Below are positions 10,848-19,925 of a stretch of 24,460 nucleotides of DNA, piece by piece. Source of the DNA: Nemertoderma westbladi (taxonomy: Eukaryota > Xenacoelomorpha > Nemertodermatida > Nemertodermatidae); the NCBI GenBank assembly GCA_032718475.1, contig JAUCBJ010005316.1, positions 1 to 24,460 of the forward strand, read 5' to 3'. Positions within the stretch are counted from its first letter, which is position 1. Each line of letters begins with the position of its first letter. The translations under genes were made by a program, and so were the position numbers. A model generated the notes under the pieces. That model was given only the letters and a program-made list of their open reading frames with translations. It did not search any database and was not told the origin of the DNA.

Positions 10848-11012
10848 GCTGTATAGAAATAACTGAGAACTTGAAAAATCCTGACAAGCCAGCAGCAGTA
10901 AGAAAAGGTCTCGATCTATCATCATACCAAATTTCATAGCATTTTATTGAAATTTGAAAAAATTGGGGGGGGGGGGGGGGGGGGGAGGGTTCGGACCCCC
11001 TAAAATGTCCAT
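10848..11012 (-). repeat. Dispersed repeat with internal poly-C, copy 2 (inverted)
   Basis: The reverse complement of this segment matches 4600-4753, including the ACATTTTAG-GGGTC lead, the homopolymer (G 10965-10985 on the plus strand) and the AAATTTCAATAAAATGCTA block. Together with the minisatellite it forms one repeat unit, found here on the opposite strand. Confidence 0.8.
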
Positions 11013-11288
11013 TTTTTGTTTTCATGCTACTCGAACTCAGTTTCGGGGTTCTACTCTGTCGGTTCTTTATGCTGTTTTTGTTGTTAGTTTCAGAGTTTAC
11101 ATTATATTGGCTTTCAGAGATAATATATACAAACAAAACTCTTTTAATCACCCAAAAACTAGGTGTCTCCTAAGACCCCCCTTAAGATGTGAGGTGAGCG
11201 AATTTCGATAAAAGGACTATTTATTTGGTATAAAAATTTAAAAAAGTATGTAAAGAGTTTATGGAGATACAACAACTAGCAACAATAT

Positions 11289-11294
11289 TTTATT
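11289..11294 (-). promoter_or_regulatory. Polyadenylation signal AATAAA
   Basis: AATAAA on the minus strand lies about 50 bases after the stop of the cold-shock-domain frame. The position is right for its 3' processing, but the DNA is AT-rich and chance matches are common. Confidence 0.4.
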
Positions 11295-11342
11295 AGTCGC
11301 CAAAATCATATTTAATTATATATTTTATGAAAATTTAGATTA

Positions 11343-12732
11343 CTAATGTGCACATATCGTATATGTCTCTCCTCTTCCATTTAAATGACGCACCCATGTT
11401 GCTATCCTTTGTTTTTTTATTTCATCAAATCGGAACTGAAATTGAATGGTTTTCATTCCTAACGTTTTCTCTTTATTCATAAATTTTTCAATCATTTCAC
11501 GATGAACTAATATTCTGTAACAGTTACACAGTAAATTCTCATCAATTTTCGGAATTATATATCCATAATATTCTGCTTCATACTTGAATAAGGCATTATT
11601 GTGTATGCCAGTATATATTCTTTCTTCATACAAGGTATGGGCATCTTCGATATTGTGTGGTTTGTTTTCTTCAATACTATTTGTGTTCCTGTTTACCATC
11701 CGTGCGGCCCTGCATTTAAAGTCTCCCTCCACGGTAACCACTAAGGCTCCTTCTTGTCTGGTGTGTAAATAAGAGTGGATCCGGAATCTAACGAAGTCAT
11801 CATGATTCAGCTTCTTTTGGAGTCCATTAATGTGCATGTTAGAAGGCACAGTTAAGAAAGAATAACAACGGCAAAGTGTCAAACCGCTTATTATTGGTAC
11901 AGTAAACCAATAACTATTATTCGAAACTAATTGCACTTGTCCTGTGTGTGATTCACCATCCTCCTGCATATCATATTTATCGATTATGTTATTTATCCGT
12001 TTGCATTCTCCATCTTTGTTAAGGTTAATATTTTTAGCTATCTCACATGAATCATCATCCTCTATTGAAACACATGTGACATACCGATGACCATCTGTTT
12101 TATTATAACTATACTGGAATAGAAGCTTTCTGTCTTGAATAGACAGGATGCGGCGTCTCTTATTAACATGGATGTTATTATCACGAAAGTATATTGTGTG
12201 GCAATCACAAAGTTCCATATTATTTTTTTTGTCGAATGGAACAATATATCCACATTTATCATTATCATTATAGTATGTACAACGGCCGGTATAAGTTATG
12301 GGTCTCCTCTATGTTTGGAAGTTTATATCTATTTGAGCCGCAATCATTACATCCTGGAACACTAACCCATGTTGCTCTATAAACAATTTTATCAGTTCTA
12401 TCTTTTCTAATTTCGCATTGAAATAGAACAGCGTCTCTCTCCTTCAAAATCTTCTTGTATCCATCAATATGGACTTTTGGCTGGTAAGAAGCCACATCTA
12501 TCTTCACGATATCCGGTTTTATGAACCCATATTCTTTGTCAACATTAAAATAATCACACCGTCCATGGTATGTTTTGTTCACTTCCAATATGTCTCTCTG
12601 TGGTGGATACCACTGCCTTAGCGGACCTTCTGTTTGTGTAATAAGAGCATTTTGGTGTGTTTGGGTGGGGGCTTGACGTAGTCCCTGTTGAATACTGGTA
12701 GGGTATTGGCATAAAGAATTATTGACTATGTT
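11343..12732 (-). pseudogene. Protein with four tandem cold-shock-like domains (frameshifted)
   Basis: The minus strand encodes four tandem beta-barrel-type domains that resemble cold-shock domains, which bind single-stranded RNA or DNA. The first frame (12732-12268) opens with a Q/P-rich linker, then YHGRCDYFN..EYGFIKP (about 12576-12360). A one-base lesion near 12293 moves the frame. The second frame continues to the stop at 11343. It has YTGRCTYYN..CGYIVP (12295-12060), HTGQVQLVSNNSYWFTVP (11953-11700) and YTGIHNN..YYGYIIP (11612-11370). Each starts with (Y/H)xG and has the aromatic-Gly-aromatic-Ile/Thr-x-Pro core. A NIEETH/NIEDAH linker is shared. Aromatic RNA-binding positions of the second RNP motif are poorly kept. 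The decapeptide-repeat region lies just upstream in a different frame. It may be a retrocopy or pseudogene, or a gene with assembly errors. Confidence 0.7.
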
Positions 12733-13465
12733 CTACTCCCGGTTGCATATTATAGTGAGTTGGAAGTTCCCCTTGTGGCGTATAAGGAGTTTGAAGCTCA
12801 CTTGGTTGCATGATGGGAGATAGAAGCCCTCCTGGTTGCATATAGGTAGTTGTAAGCTCTCTTGGTTGTATAACTGGAGTTTGAAGCTCACTTGGTTGCA
12901 TGATGGGATATAGAAGCCCTCCTGGTTGCACATAGGTAGTTGTAAGCTCTCTTGGTTGTATAACTTGAGTTTGAAGCTCACTTGGTTGCATGGAGTGATA
13001 TAGAAGCCCTCCTGGTTGTACATAAGTAGTTAGACGCTCTCTCGGTTGTATAACTGGAGTTTGAAGCTCACTTGGTTGCATGATGGGAGATAGAAGCCCT
13101 CCTGGTTGCACATAGGTAGTTGTAAGCTCTCTCGGTTGTATAACTGGAGTTGGAATAAGCCATCTTGGATGCATGACGGTAGATAGAAGCCCTCGTCGTT
13201 GTTGCATGAGAGGAGTTGGAGGCTCTCGTGGTTGAATAACTGGTGTTTGAAGCCATCCTGGTTGCATGAAGGGAGATAGAAGCCCTCCTGGTTACACATA
13301 GGTAGTTGTAAGCTCTCTTGGTTGCATAACTGGAGTTTGAAGCTCACTTGGTTGCATGAAGGGAGTTAGAAGCCCTTCTGGTTGCACACGCTGTCTTGGT
13401 TGCATATGTGGGGTTGGGAACCCTGCTGGTTGCAAAATTGGAATTTGAGACAGATCTTTTGGCAT
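12719..13465 (-). pseudogene. Decapeptide-repeat N-terminal region of the cold-shock protein
   Basis: From an ATG at 13465 (minus strand) the frame reads MPKDLSQIPI and then about 23 ten-residue units such as VQPGGLLSPI, MQPSELQTPV and IQPRELTTTY. The units recur in groups of three (a 30-residue, 90-bp higher-order repeat). The first-position residue is hydrophobic (M/I/V) and QP follows it. Insertions of one residue are in frame. One Gln codon is TAA (13292-13294), giving a nonsense break, and the frame ends at 12719. The next frame, carrying the cold-shock domains, opens at 12732, so a frameshift or an intron separates the two parts. A disordered, Gln/Pro-rich segment is likely. No signal peptide or membrane segment is seen. 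The frame stays open upstream of the ATG to about 13530. Confidence 0.6.
12743..13450 (-). repeat. 30-bp minisatellite with 90-bp higher-order period
   Basis: The minus-strand coding repeat has 30-bp units, each beginning at CAACC. Three diverged unit types alternate and give a 90-bp period, best kept between 12790 and 13150. The outer units are more diverged. Because the unit length is a multiple of three, all frames stay largely open, so the overlapping frames at 12733-13023 and 13030-13347 are shadows. Confidence 0.85.
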
Positions 13466-13830
13466 AATGACAATGTCTGGTAGGTCGTAGCACTGGTGAG
13501 TTAATGTGATTCTGTTTGCATAATGATTGTGTTAAGCTCCCATACTAAGAACGGTTGACTTTTGACAGCTTCATGAAATCAAGAAGCCCATCTTTGAAGT
13601 TTGTGTCAATTTCACAATTCCAGCCAGCTGACTGATTACGAACAGTAAGTACAGTACTTAAGTGAAACGTAGTTCTTTAATTAATGTATTCCTTATGTTT
13701 GATTAACATCAAAGTAAAAATTACTGTATCGAATAAAACTAAATTAATTTTAATTAGTTTATTAGTTTCCATAGATACTATCTCGAGATGATATCTCAAG
13801 ATATAATTAAGTAATTGTCGTAATACAACC

Positions 13831-13925
13831 ATGGCCTACTATATATATCTTGCTTAACGAAGAGACTTCAATTACGTCCGTTGACCAAATTGCAGCAAAT
13901 GACAATTTATAGAACTCTCCCCATA
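13831..13925 (+). repeat. Uninterrupted copy of the foldback/Gypsy target repeat
   Basis: TCTTGCTTAACGAAGAGACT and the bases after it, up to GAACTCTCC, match the DNA that flanks the Gypsy element: 18253-18303 on the left and 23507-23540 on the right. The GCAGC at 13892-13896 corresponds to the Gypsy target duplication (GCAAT/GCAGT). It therefore acts as a related empty site. Confidence 0.75.
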
Positions 13926-14002
13926 TCAAAATATTAAAATAGTGTAAAAAAAACTCTTTTTTTAAGGCCAAATCGACAACATGTTAGGCCGTATATATAG
14001 TA

Positions 14003-14075
14003 GGCCATGATACAACGCCTGCTCACTACATTCTAGAACACATCGATCAGCTGATATAAGAAGTCATATACTTTT
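14003..14075 (-). repeat. Copy of the left flank of the foldback element
   Basis: On the minus strand, ATGACTTCTTATATCAGCTG and the bases following it match 16803-16850 (ATGACTTCTTTTATAAGCTG), then share TGAGCAGGC and ATGGCCT. The segment between the inverted words CATGGCCTACTATATA (13830-13845) and TATATATAGTAGGCCATG (13993-14010) appears inverted relative to the 16.8-18.3 kb locus. Confidence 0.55.
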
Positions 14076-14106
14076 GGGAATTTTCTTATTGCTGAAGGGT
14101 AAAATA

Positions 14107-15976
14107 CAAGGTGTTCTAAATAACAGGTCATGCAGCGAGCGGATTGCTGAAATTAGCGGAGGCCGATCTTTTCCCTATTTATGGCACTATTTTCATTAAT
14201 TTTCAGTAGGAACTTATTTTATGCTACTTTTTTTAGGTGGATATGATGACTAGGGTTCATACTACTACTACTACTACTAGGTCGAGCGAACTCGCACAGT
14301 GGAAATGAGATCCTTCCAGGCTTCCCGATTCTCCATAGTTGTCGCAATTTCGTTTCTCCTAAGTTCAGTATCCCTTTCAAGTTGATCTATATATGTTATG
14401 GCCGGTCGTCCACGACTACGCTTTCCATGAGTTGGTTGCCAGAAAAGTAGATCTGGTATGACCTCGTCTTTACTTCGCCAGCAGTGCCCACTGAATCTTA
14501 ATCTGCGTTCACGGAGGGTGGTTGATACAGGTGGTATTGTACCATAAAGCTCGGCGTTTGTCATGTGTTGTCTCCAGCTGATGTTTAGGGCTGCCCTTAG
14601 TAGTCTTGTGTAGCAACCATCAATTCGTTGTTCAAGTGATTTAGTCAGTGTCCAGGTCTCACCCCCATATCAAAATACACTTTCCACTGTGGCTCGAACG
14701 AACTTAGTCTTCAGGTGCCTGGAGAGATCTGATTTCCAGATGGTATCCATTTTTGATAGAGCTACCCAAGCCTTTGCTTTCCTAACTTCTATGTCCTTTT
14801 TGCTACTCTCTATCCATGATCCAAGGTACTGGAAGTCATCAACCTTCCTTAGTTGATTATTATCAATGGTTGTCAAGTTTCCATCAACATTAAAGGTCAT
14901 GAATTCGGTCTTTGTAGAATTTATATGCAATCCAACCTCCTTAGCAGCCCTCTCCACTTTATTTAGTAGAAGCTGTGCATCTGCTAGGGTATTAGAGAGC
15001 AGGGCGATGTCATCCGCAAAGTCGGGTTCATAGAAGGGTTCATAGAAATGTAATTAAATGTCTTTCTGGAATTTTTATATTGTTGTTGTCAAGGTAACCG
15101 TGTACAAAGTTCAAACTTTGCGTGTCTGTAATTCAAGACGATAGGGGATTCTGTTCTTGAGATTTGGCAGGTGATTAAAGGAAATAAAAGTTTATCAAAA
15201 TATTTGAAAGGTATATTTTTTTCAATCCTGTTTCCATGGTAATGGGTGTAACGATAATTTCACATTATGACCGCCAGGTAGAAATTGGGCTACTATTTTC
15301 TATTTTATATCATTTCCAACTGACGTCCCTGTGTCCTGTCCTTTTTTCTAATAATTAATTGCAAACCAAAATTTAATATTCTGGAATCTTAAAATCATGC
15401 TATCACAGGTCTTGCCCTCTGATTGGACAGTTTTGTTTGTTGGCACTTTATGACCTTTACAATTAAGATTCACAATTGACGATTGATAAAATATAATGTT
15501 GGTATTTTTAACTTAATATTAAGACTGACAAACCGAATAAAAATGGTGTTTTATCGAATTGGTTGACAATTATTCAAATTTTTCATTATACATATTACCA
15601 TGGCAACGGGATTGAAAAAATATTTAAATATAGAATATTTTGATAAACCTTATAATAATAAATATTTTGATATTCCCATTACTCGCCTACCAAATCTCAA
15701 GAACAGAATCCTTAGTCGTCTTGAATTACAGACGGGCAAAGTTTGAACTTTGTACCCGGTTACCTTGACAACAACAATATAAACATATTTTATTATATAG
15801 AAACATATTTTATTACAATTCTATTAACCCTAGTCATGATATCCACCTAAGTAAAGTAGCACATAAGAAGTTTCTAAGGAAATATTATGAAAATAGAGCC
15901 ATAAATAGGGAAAAGATCGGCCTCCGCTAATTCCAGCAATCCGGTCGCTGCATGACCTGTTATTTAGTACACCTTG
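14107..15976. mobile_element. hAT-like non-autonomous inverted-repeat element, split by a non-LTR insertion
   Basis: The ends are CAAGGTGT and ACACCTTG, flanked by a perfect 8-bp duplication GTAAAATA (14099-14106 and 15977-15984). The left arm is 14107-14261 plus 15045-15243, and the right arm is 15597-15976 in inverted orientation. They stay alignable for about 350 bp, including TAACAGGTCATGCAGCG near the end and TTGTTGTCAAGGTAACCG inside. The central part, 15244-15596, has no coding frame. An 8-bp duplication with CA..G/C..TG ends fits hAT elements, so this is a MITE without transposase. Removing the non-LTR insertion joins the left arm cleanly. Confidence 0.85.
14262..15034 (-). mobile_element. 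5'-truncated non-LTR retrotransposon inside the hAT-like element
   Basis: The minus strand starts inside the reverse transcriptase, at the catalytic motif DFADDIALLS (about 15018-14989). It continues through ERAAKEVGLHINSTKTEFM, DDFQYLGSWI and YGGETWTLTKSLEQRIDGCY. The C-terminal block RRLRFSGHCWRSKDE and HGKRSRGRPAITYIDQLERD lead to the stop. One in-frame TGA follows VESVF (about 14670-14672); otherwise the frame is open down to 14277. The 3' tail is (TAG)n at 14262-14280. A 10-bp duplication AGGGTTCATA lies at 14252-14261 and 15035-15044. Truncation and duplication show insertion by target-primed reverse transcription. The clade is RTE-like or a relative; I cannot settle it. Fragments of a related element lie at 3950-4318 and 24005-24295. 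Confidence 0.88.
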
Positions 15977-15984
15977 GTAAAATA

Positions 15985-16802
15985 TCAATATTAGTAGGAC
16001 TGACGATAATATGTAATCATATAATATATCAAATTGAAGAAGAAACGCAGGGCATTACGATGTTTTGTGTCACTTTTGTTTGTTAGGCTCGCATTTTGCA
16101 TAATACCCCTTTAATTACTACTAAATATTCTACCTATCTTTGCCGTGTTTATTTAAAAAACGTAGGCTAAATATTATCGTAATAAGTATATCGGAAAACT
16201 GATTATACTATCATAATTTCTGATATCAAACTCTAGTCGAGCATTGTACATTCAGAGGTTTTTTTATGTTTAGCTTGCGTTTTGGTGGGTGTTTCATGAG
16301 ACCTACAATTATCTTTACTACACTGACAGTCGTTGTAACTGGCTGCGAGAGGTTCCATGACGAAGTTCCGAATGCGTCTAAGACTAAGGTTTAAAAAGCG
16401 CCTGTGATGGTCACTTTCGAACCTTCGTCTCATTTGGACCTTCGACCCAATACCGCAGCCGCTGCGAGGCGATCATGTGGCGAGATGGTGGTGGTCTGTA
16501 GTGGAAGGCTGTTTCGACTCTTGTGTAATTACAATTGCTGTGCATTGAAAATACACTTCTTACAAGCATTTTCTTATCTGCTTTCATCAATAACAATAAT
16601 AATAAATATCAAATACATGAAGCAATGTTCGTTAGCTAGTTCTAATTATCTCCTTAATTCTGGAGCATTTGTATCCTAACAGTAACAGTAATAATAGTAA
16701 TTCCAATAATTAATGTAAATTAATCAATCGCCATTACATTCATATATCGGAATATTAAATTAAATACATGGGCAATTTTTGCAATGTTATAATTTATTGT
16801 AT
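15985..16802. other. Noncoding interval, nothing confirmed
   Basis: Several short frames exist (16233-16433 and 16411-16596 on the minus strand, 16404-16679 on the plus strand), but none shows a domain. The minus frames contain a small cysteine cluster CQCSKDNC near 16310-16335, which might be an exon fragment. AT-rich sequence and ATA runs follow up to the foldback element. Confidence 0.4.
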
Positions 16803-16863
16803 GACTTCTTTTATAAGCTGATCGAGGGGGTGAGCAGGCCTTGTATTACGATGGCCTTGATTT

Positions 16864-18250
16864 TGGTAGGTGCTAAAATGCACAACGAGCAACAATGACC
16901 AACAACGAGCAACAATGCGCAACAACGAGCAACAACGAGAAACAATGAGCAACAATACGAGCAACAATGAGCAACAACGAGCAATAACAAAGTACAACAA
17001 CGAGTAACAATGAGCAACAATACGAGCAACAATGAGCAACAACGAGCAATAATAAAGTACAACAACGAGTAACAACGAGCAACAATGAGCAACAATGCGC
17101 AACAACGAGCAACAATGAGCATCAACGAGCAACAATGACAACAATGAACAACAACGAGTAACAACGAGCAACAATGCGCAACAACGAGCAACAATGAGCA
17201 TCAACGAGCAACAACGAGCAATAACGAGCAATAACGAGCAATATTAAAGTTCAACAACGAGTAACAATGATACTTATGCAGTAATGTATCCCAGTAGTCC
17301 CGAATATATGTAGGATATAAAGGCAGGCAGTCCTGAAGTCTGCCTTGCAGCCTAGCGTTCTCTTATTACAGACTACTGTATAGCTTGTGGGATGGGGTAG
17401 GCCAAGCCTATTTTGTATTTGATTTATTATTTAGGTTACTGGGTTAAGGTTAGTCAGTTAGTTGCTCAGGAGTTACGGGGAAGTGGCTACTGACCAAACC
17501 GGACACTCTAAATACCGTATTGAAGCTTTATATTTGATTTATAGTTTACTTGTGTATTATTGACCGGACCCTTATTACCTCAGCTTTTTGTGACTCGGAC
17601 CCATAATCTTGTAACATGTCTTAACTTTCGTTTATTGTTTTGGTTACAACCAAAATTTATTGCTATTTTGGTTGCTCTTTGTTGCTCATTGCTGCTCATT
17701 GTTACTCGTTCATGTACTTTATTATTGCTCGTTGTTGCTCGTTGTTGCTCATTGTTGTTCGTTGTTGCTCATTGTTGCTCATTGTTTGTTACTTGTTGTT
17801 GCTCTTGTTGCTCGTTGTTGCTCATTGTGGCTCGTTGTTGCTCCTTGTTGCTCGTTGTTGCCCATTGTTACTCGTTGTTGTACTTTTTTATTGCTCGTTG
17901 TTGCTCATTGTTTTTCGTTGTTGCTCATTGTTACTCGTTGTTGTACTTTATTATTGCTCATTGTTGCTCGTTGTTGCTCATTGTTGCTCGTTGTTGCTCA
18001 TTGTTGCCCATTTTACTCGTTGTTGTACTTTATTATTGCTCATTGTTGCTCGTTGTTGCTCATTGGTGCTCGTTGTTGCTCATTGTTGCTCATTGTTACT
18101 CGTTGTTGTACTTTATTATTGCTCGTTGTTGCTCATTGTTGCTAAATGTTACTCGTTGTTGTACTTTATTATTGCTCGTTGTTGCTCATTGTTGCTCATT
18201 GTTGCTCGTTGTTGGTCATTGTTGCTCGTTGTGCATTTTAGCACCTACCA
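16864..18250. mobile_element. Foldback-type element with arms of 10-bp tandem repeats
   Basis: The two ends are inverted copies: GGTAGGTGCTAAAATGCACA at 16865 and its complement ending at 18249. They are followed inward by tandem arrays of 10-bp units GTTGCTCRTT or their complement: the left arm is about 16881-17270, the right arm about 17670-18236. A longer period containing TTGTACTTTATTATTGCTC recurs in both arms. The middle (about 17276-17665) is unique sequence without transposase. Known foldback elements (Drosophila FB, sea-urchin TU) also have inverted repeats made of short tandem repeats, so that class fits. A possible 7-bp target duplication is TTGATTT/TTGATCT. Long frames rich in C, S, L and V are repeat artefacts. 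Confidence 0.75.
17316..17345 (+). promoter_or_regulatory. TATA-like box and hairpin in the foldback middle domain
   Basis: TATAAA (17316-17321) is followed by AGGCAG and CTGCCT (17325-17330 and 17340-17345), which can form a 6-bp stem. It may be a promoter, or part of a solo LTR captured between the arms. There is no further support. Confidence 0.25.
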
Positions 18251-18303
18251 TTGATCTTGCTTAATGAGGAGGCTTAAATTACGTCCATTGACCAAATTGC
18301 AAT
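18251..18303 (+). repeat. Right flank of foldback and left flank of Gypsy element (interrupted target repeat)
   Basis: TTGATCTTGCTTAATGAGG to AAATTGCAAT matches 13846-13896. Two insertions bound it: the foldback element on the left and the Gypsy LTR on the right. The GCAAT at 18299-18303 is the left target duplication. Confidence 0.75.
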
Positions 18304-18432
18304 TGTAATGAATCAAGTAGGATAGCTGAACGAAGTAGTACCCGTATCAAGTATCAAAAACAAATAGGTTTCTGTCAAGTATCAGACTTACGAAGGCCTG
18401 TATCTTAATCACTAAAAAAGGACCATGTTACA
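18304..18432 (-). repeat. 3' LTR of the Gypsy element
   Basis: 129 bp, with TGTAA..TTACA ends (TG..CA). It is identical to 23378-23506 except one base near 18328 (G versus A). Upstream in element orientation there is no convincing purine tract directly at the boundary. I see no AATAAA or TATA box inside it. Confidence 0.92.
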
Positions 18433-18551
18433 CTTGCACAGAATTTACCCTCAACCAAATGTAAAAACACAATTAATAGTGATACCTCTGACACAAGTAA
18501 ACGGTTTGTATGTATAGAGTCTTTGTTTGTGCTCGAGTCCATAGAGTCCTC

Positions 18552-19925
18552 TCAAGGCCTGTACCAGTCTGGCTGTCTCCTTTCTCGATTAGAGCGCCTG
18601 GGTTCTGGATTTGAGGGATCATCAGGTTCCACTGAGTTTTGATTGGTCGCACAGAAGTGGTTCGACTGATCAATCTCATCGTCACTTCCATTTTGATTGA
18701 GATGTTGACGCAACTCGTTGATACGTATTTGATCGTAATCGATGGTAGGTTCAACTTTGACTTTCTTCCAACGCTGGGCATCCTGAGTTATTTCTCTCGA
18801 ATCCCATCTACCTTATATTTGATGCCCCATTACAGCTGTGGCTATGTAGGGATTGGGATCATATGGTGGATCAGTTTTCGTTTTCCTCTGTTGGAGAAGT
18901 ATTTCGTCTCCGACCTCTATTCTGTGACCACGGACATATGGTTTGTTATCCTTATATGCCTTCTGTTTGGTCTTTTCAGTTTCTGACTTCTCTATGGCTT
19001 TCTCAACTTCGTTGTCCTGTCTACATTCGTTCGCCATTAGCTGTGGCAGTCGAATTCTCATTTTCTTTCCGAATAGCACCTCTGCTGGTGAGAGACTGGT
19101 TGTTGGATGCAGTGTAGATCGAAACTTTCTGAGATGTTTGTTTAATTCAGCCTGTGGTTCACAGTGTTCTATGATGGATGTGTGCCAAATTTTGGTGCAG
19201 TGCTTCATGAATGCTTCTGCTAACCCATTTGCTTCTGGGTCATCTGCGCTGTGTGTTGGATGGTGGCTGATTCCTGCCCACTTGAAGTATTGCTGGAGCA
19301 GGTGTGAGTCGCCTCCATTAATAGTAGGTCCATTGTCTGTCTTTAAAGATTTACAGAAACCATGTCTAGAGAATATGCAATCAAAAGCAGCTATATCATC
19401 ATTTGCACTTGTTGCCTTTACTATAACTACCTCGGGATACTTTGACAGTTCATCGATCACCACGAGAATGTATTTACCGTCTGGTGTGGGACCCCAGTGA
19501 TCAGCAGATAATTTCTCCCAGGGAGAGCGAGGTGGTTTGGTTGGTATGAGGGGGTCTCTTCTTTGTTTGGAGGGTGTTACGGCCTGACATCCGAGGTATT
19601 TTTTCTACCCTGTCTTCCACCATTGAGTCCATGTTAGGAAACCAAACCTTCTCACGCAAGTGTCTTTTCATTGTAGTTATGCCTGAGTGTCCCTCATGAG
19701 CTATGTCTATTATTGTCTTCCGCAGACTTCCTGAACCTGGGAAGGATTCAGCATCTGGAATGATAAGTTTGTTTCCTCGGTGTAATATTCCTTCAACTAT
19801 GCTGAGTTCATACCATATTTGTTTGAAGGCGCTAGGGACTTCATTCTCTTTTCCACTTTTAACTGCGTGTATGGCTTTTGAGTAGACTTTATCTCATTTT
19901 GCAGCTGATTCTAGTTGTGCCTGAG
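18552..19925 (-). pseudogene. Gypsy integrase region of pol
   Basis: Integrase inserts element cDNA. In order: a linker with a TGA stop (after LESAAK), then GILHRGNKLIIPDAES. The zinc-binding block is AHEGHSGITTMKRHL with LGCQAVTPSKQ in a shifted frame near 19595. The core has its first Asp in LSADHWGPTPDGKYILVVID, the second in LKTDNGPT (about 19340) and the Glu in NGLAEAFMKH (about 19230). After HRIEVGDEILLQQRK, a frameshift near 18815 leads to an acidic tail ending RRSNRERRQPDWYRP at 18552. The long open core frame is 19463-18813. All three acidic residues are kept, so this is the best-preserved domain. Confidence 0.88.

Noticed and set aside
12733-13347. Alternative repeat frames (CNQEGFYLPS type)
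   Set aside because: Shadows of the MQP/IQP decapeptide frame; they start without a proper context and follow from the 30-bp period.
16233-16679. Three short frames, one with CQCSKDNC
   Set aside because: Overlapping on both strands, no recognised domain, no clear splice sites; kept only as a note in the noncoding interval.
16864-18250. CRISPR-like array
   Set aside because: Repeats are directly tandem with no unique spacers, and the context is eukaryotic.
16794-18264. Long frames rich in Cys, Ser, Leu and Val on both strands (up to 234 residues)
   Set aside because: They are translations of the 10-bp GTTGCTCRTT arrays, open in all three frames for compositional reasons; no start context or domain.
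18863-19500. Plus-strand frames of 84 and 185 residues
   Set aside because: Antisense shadows of the Gypsy integrase core.
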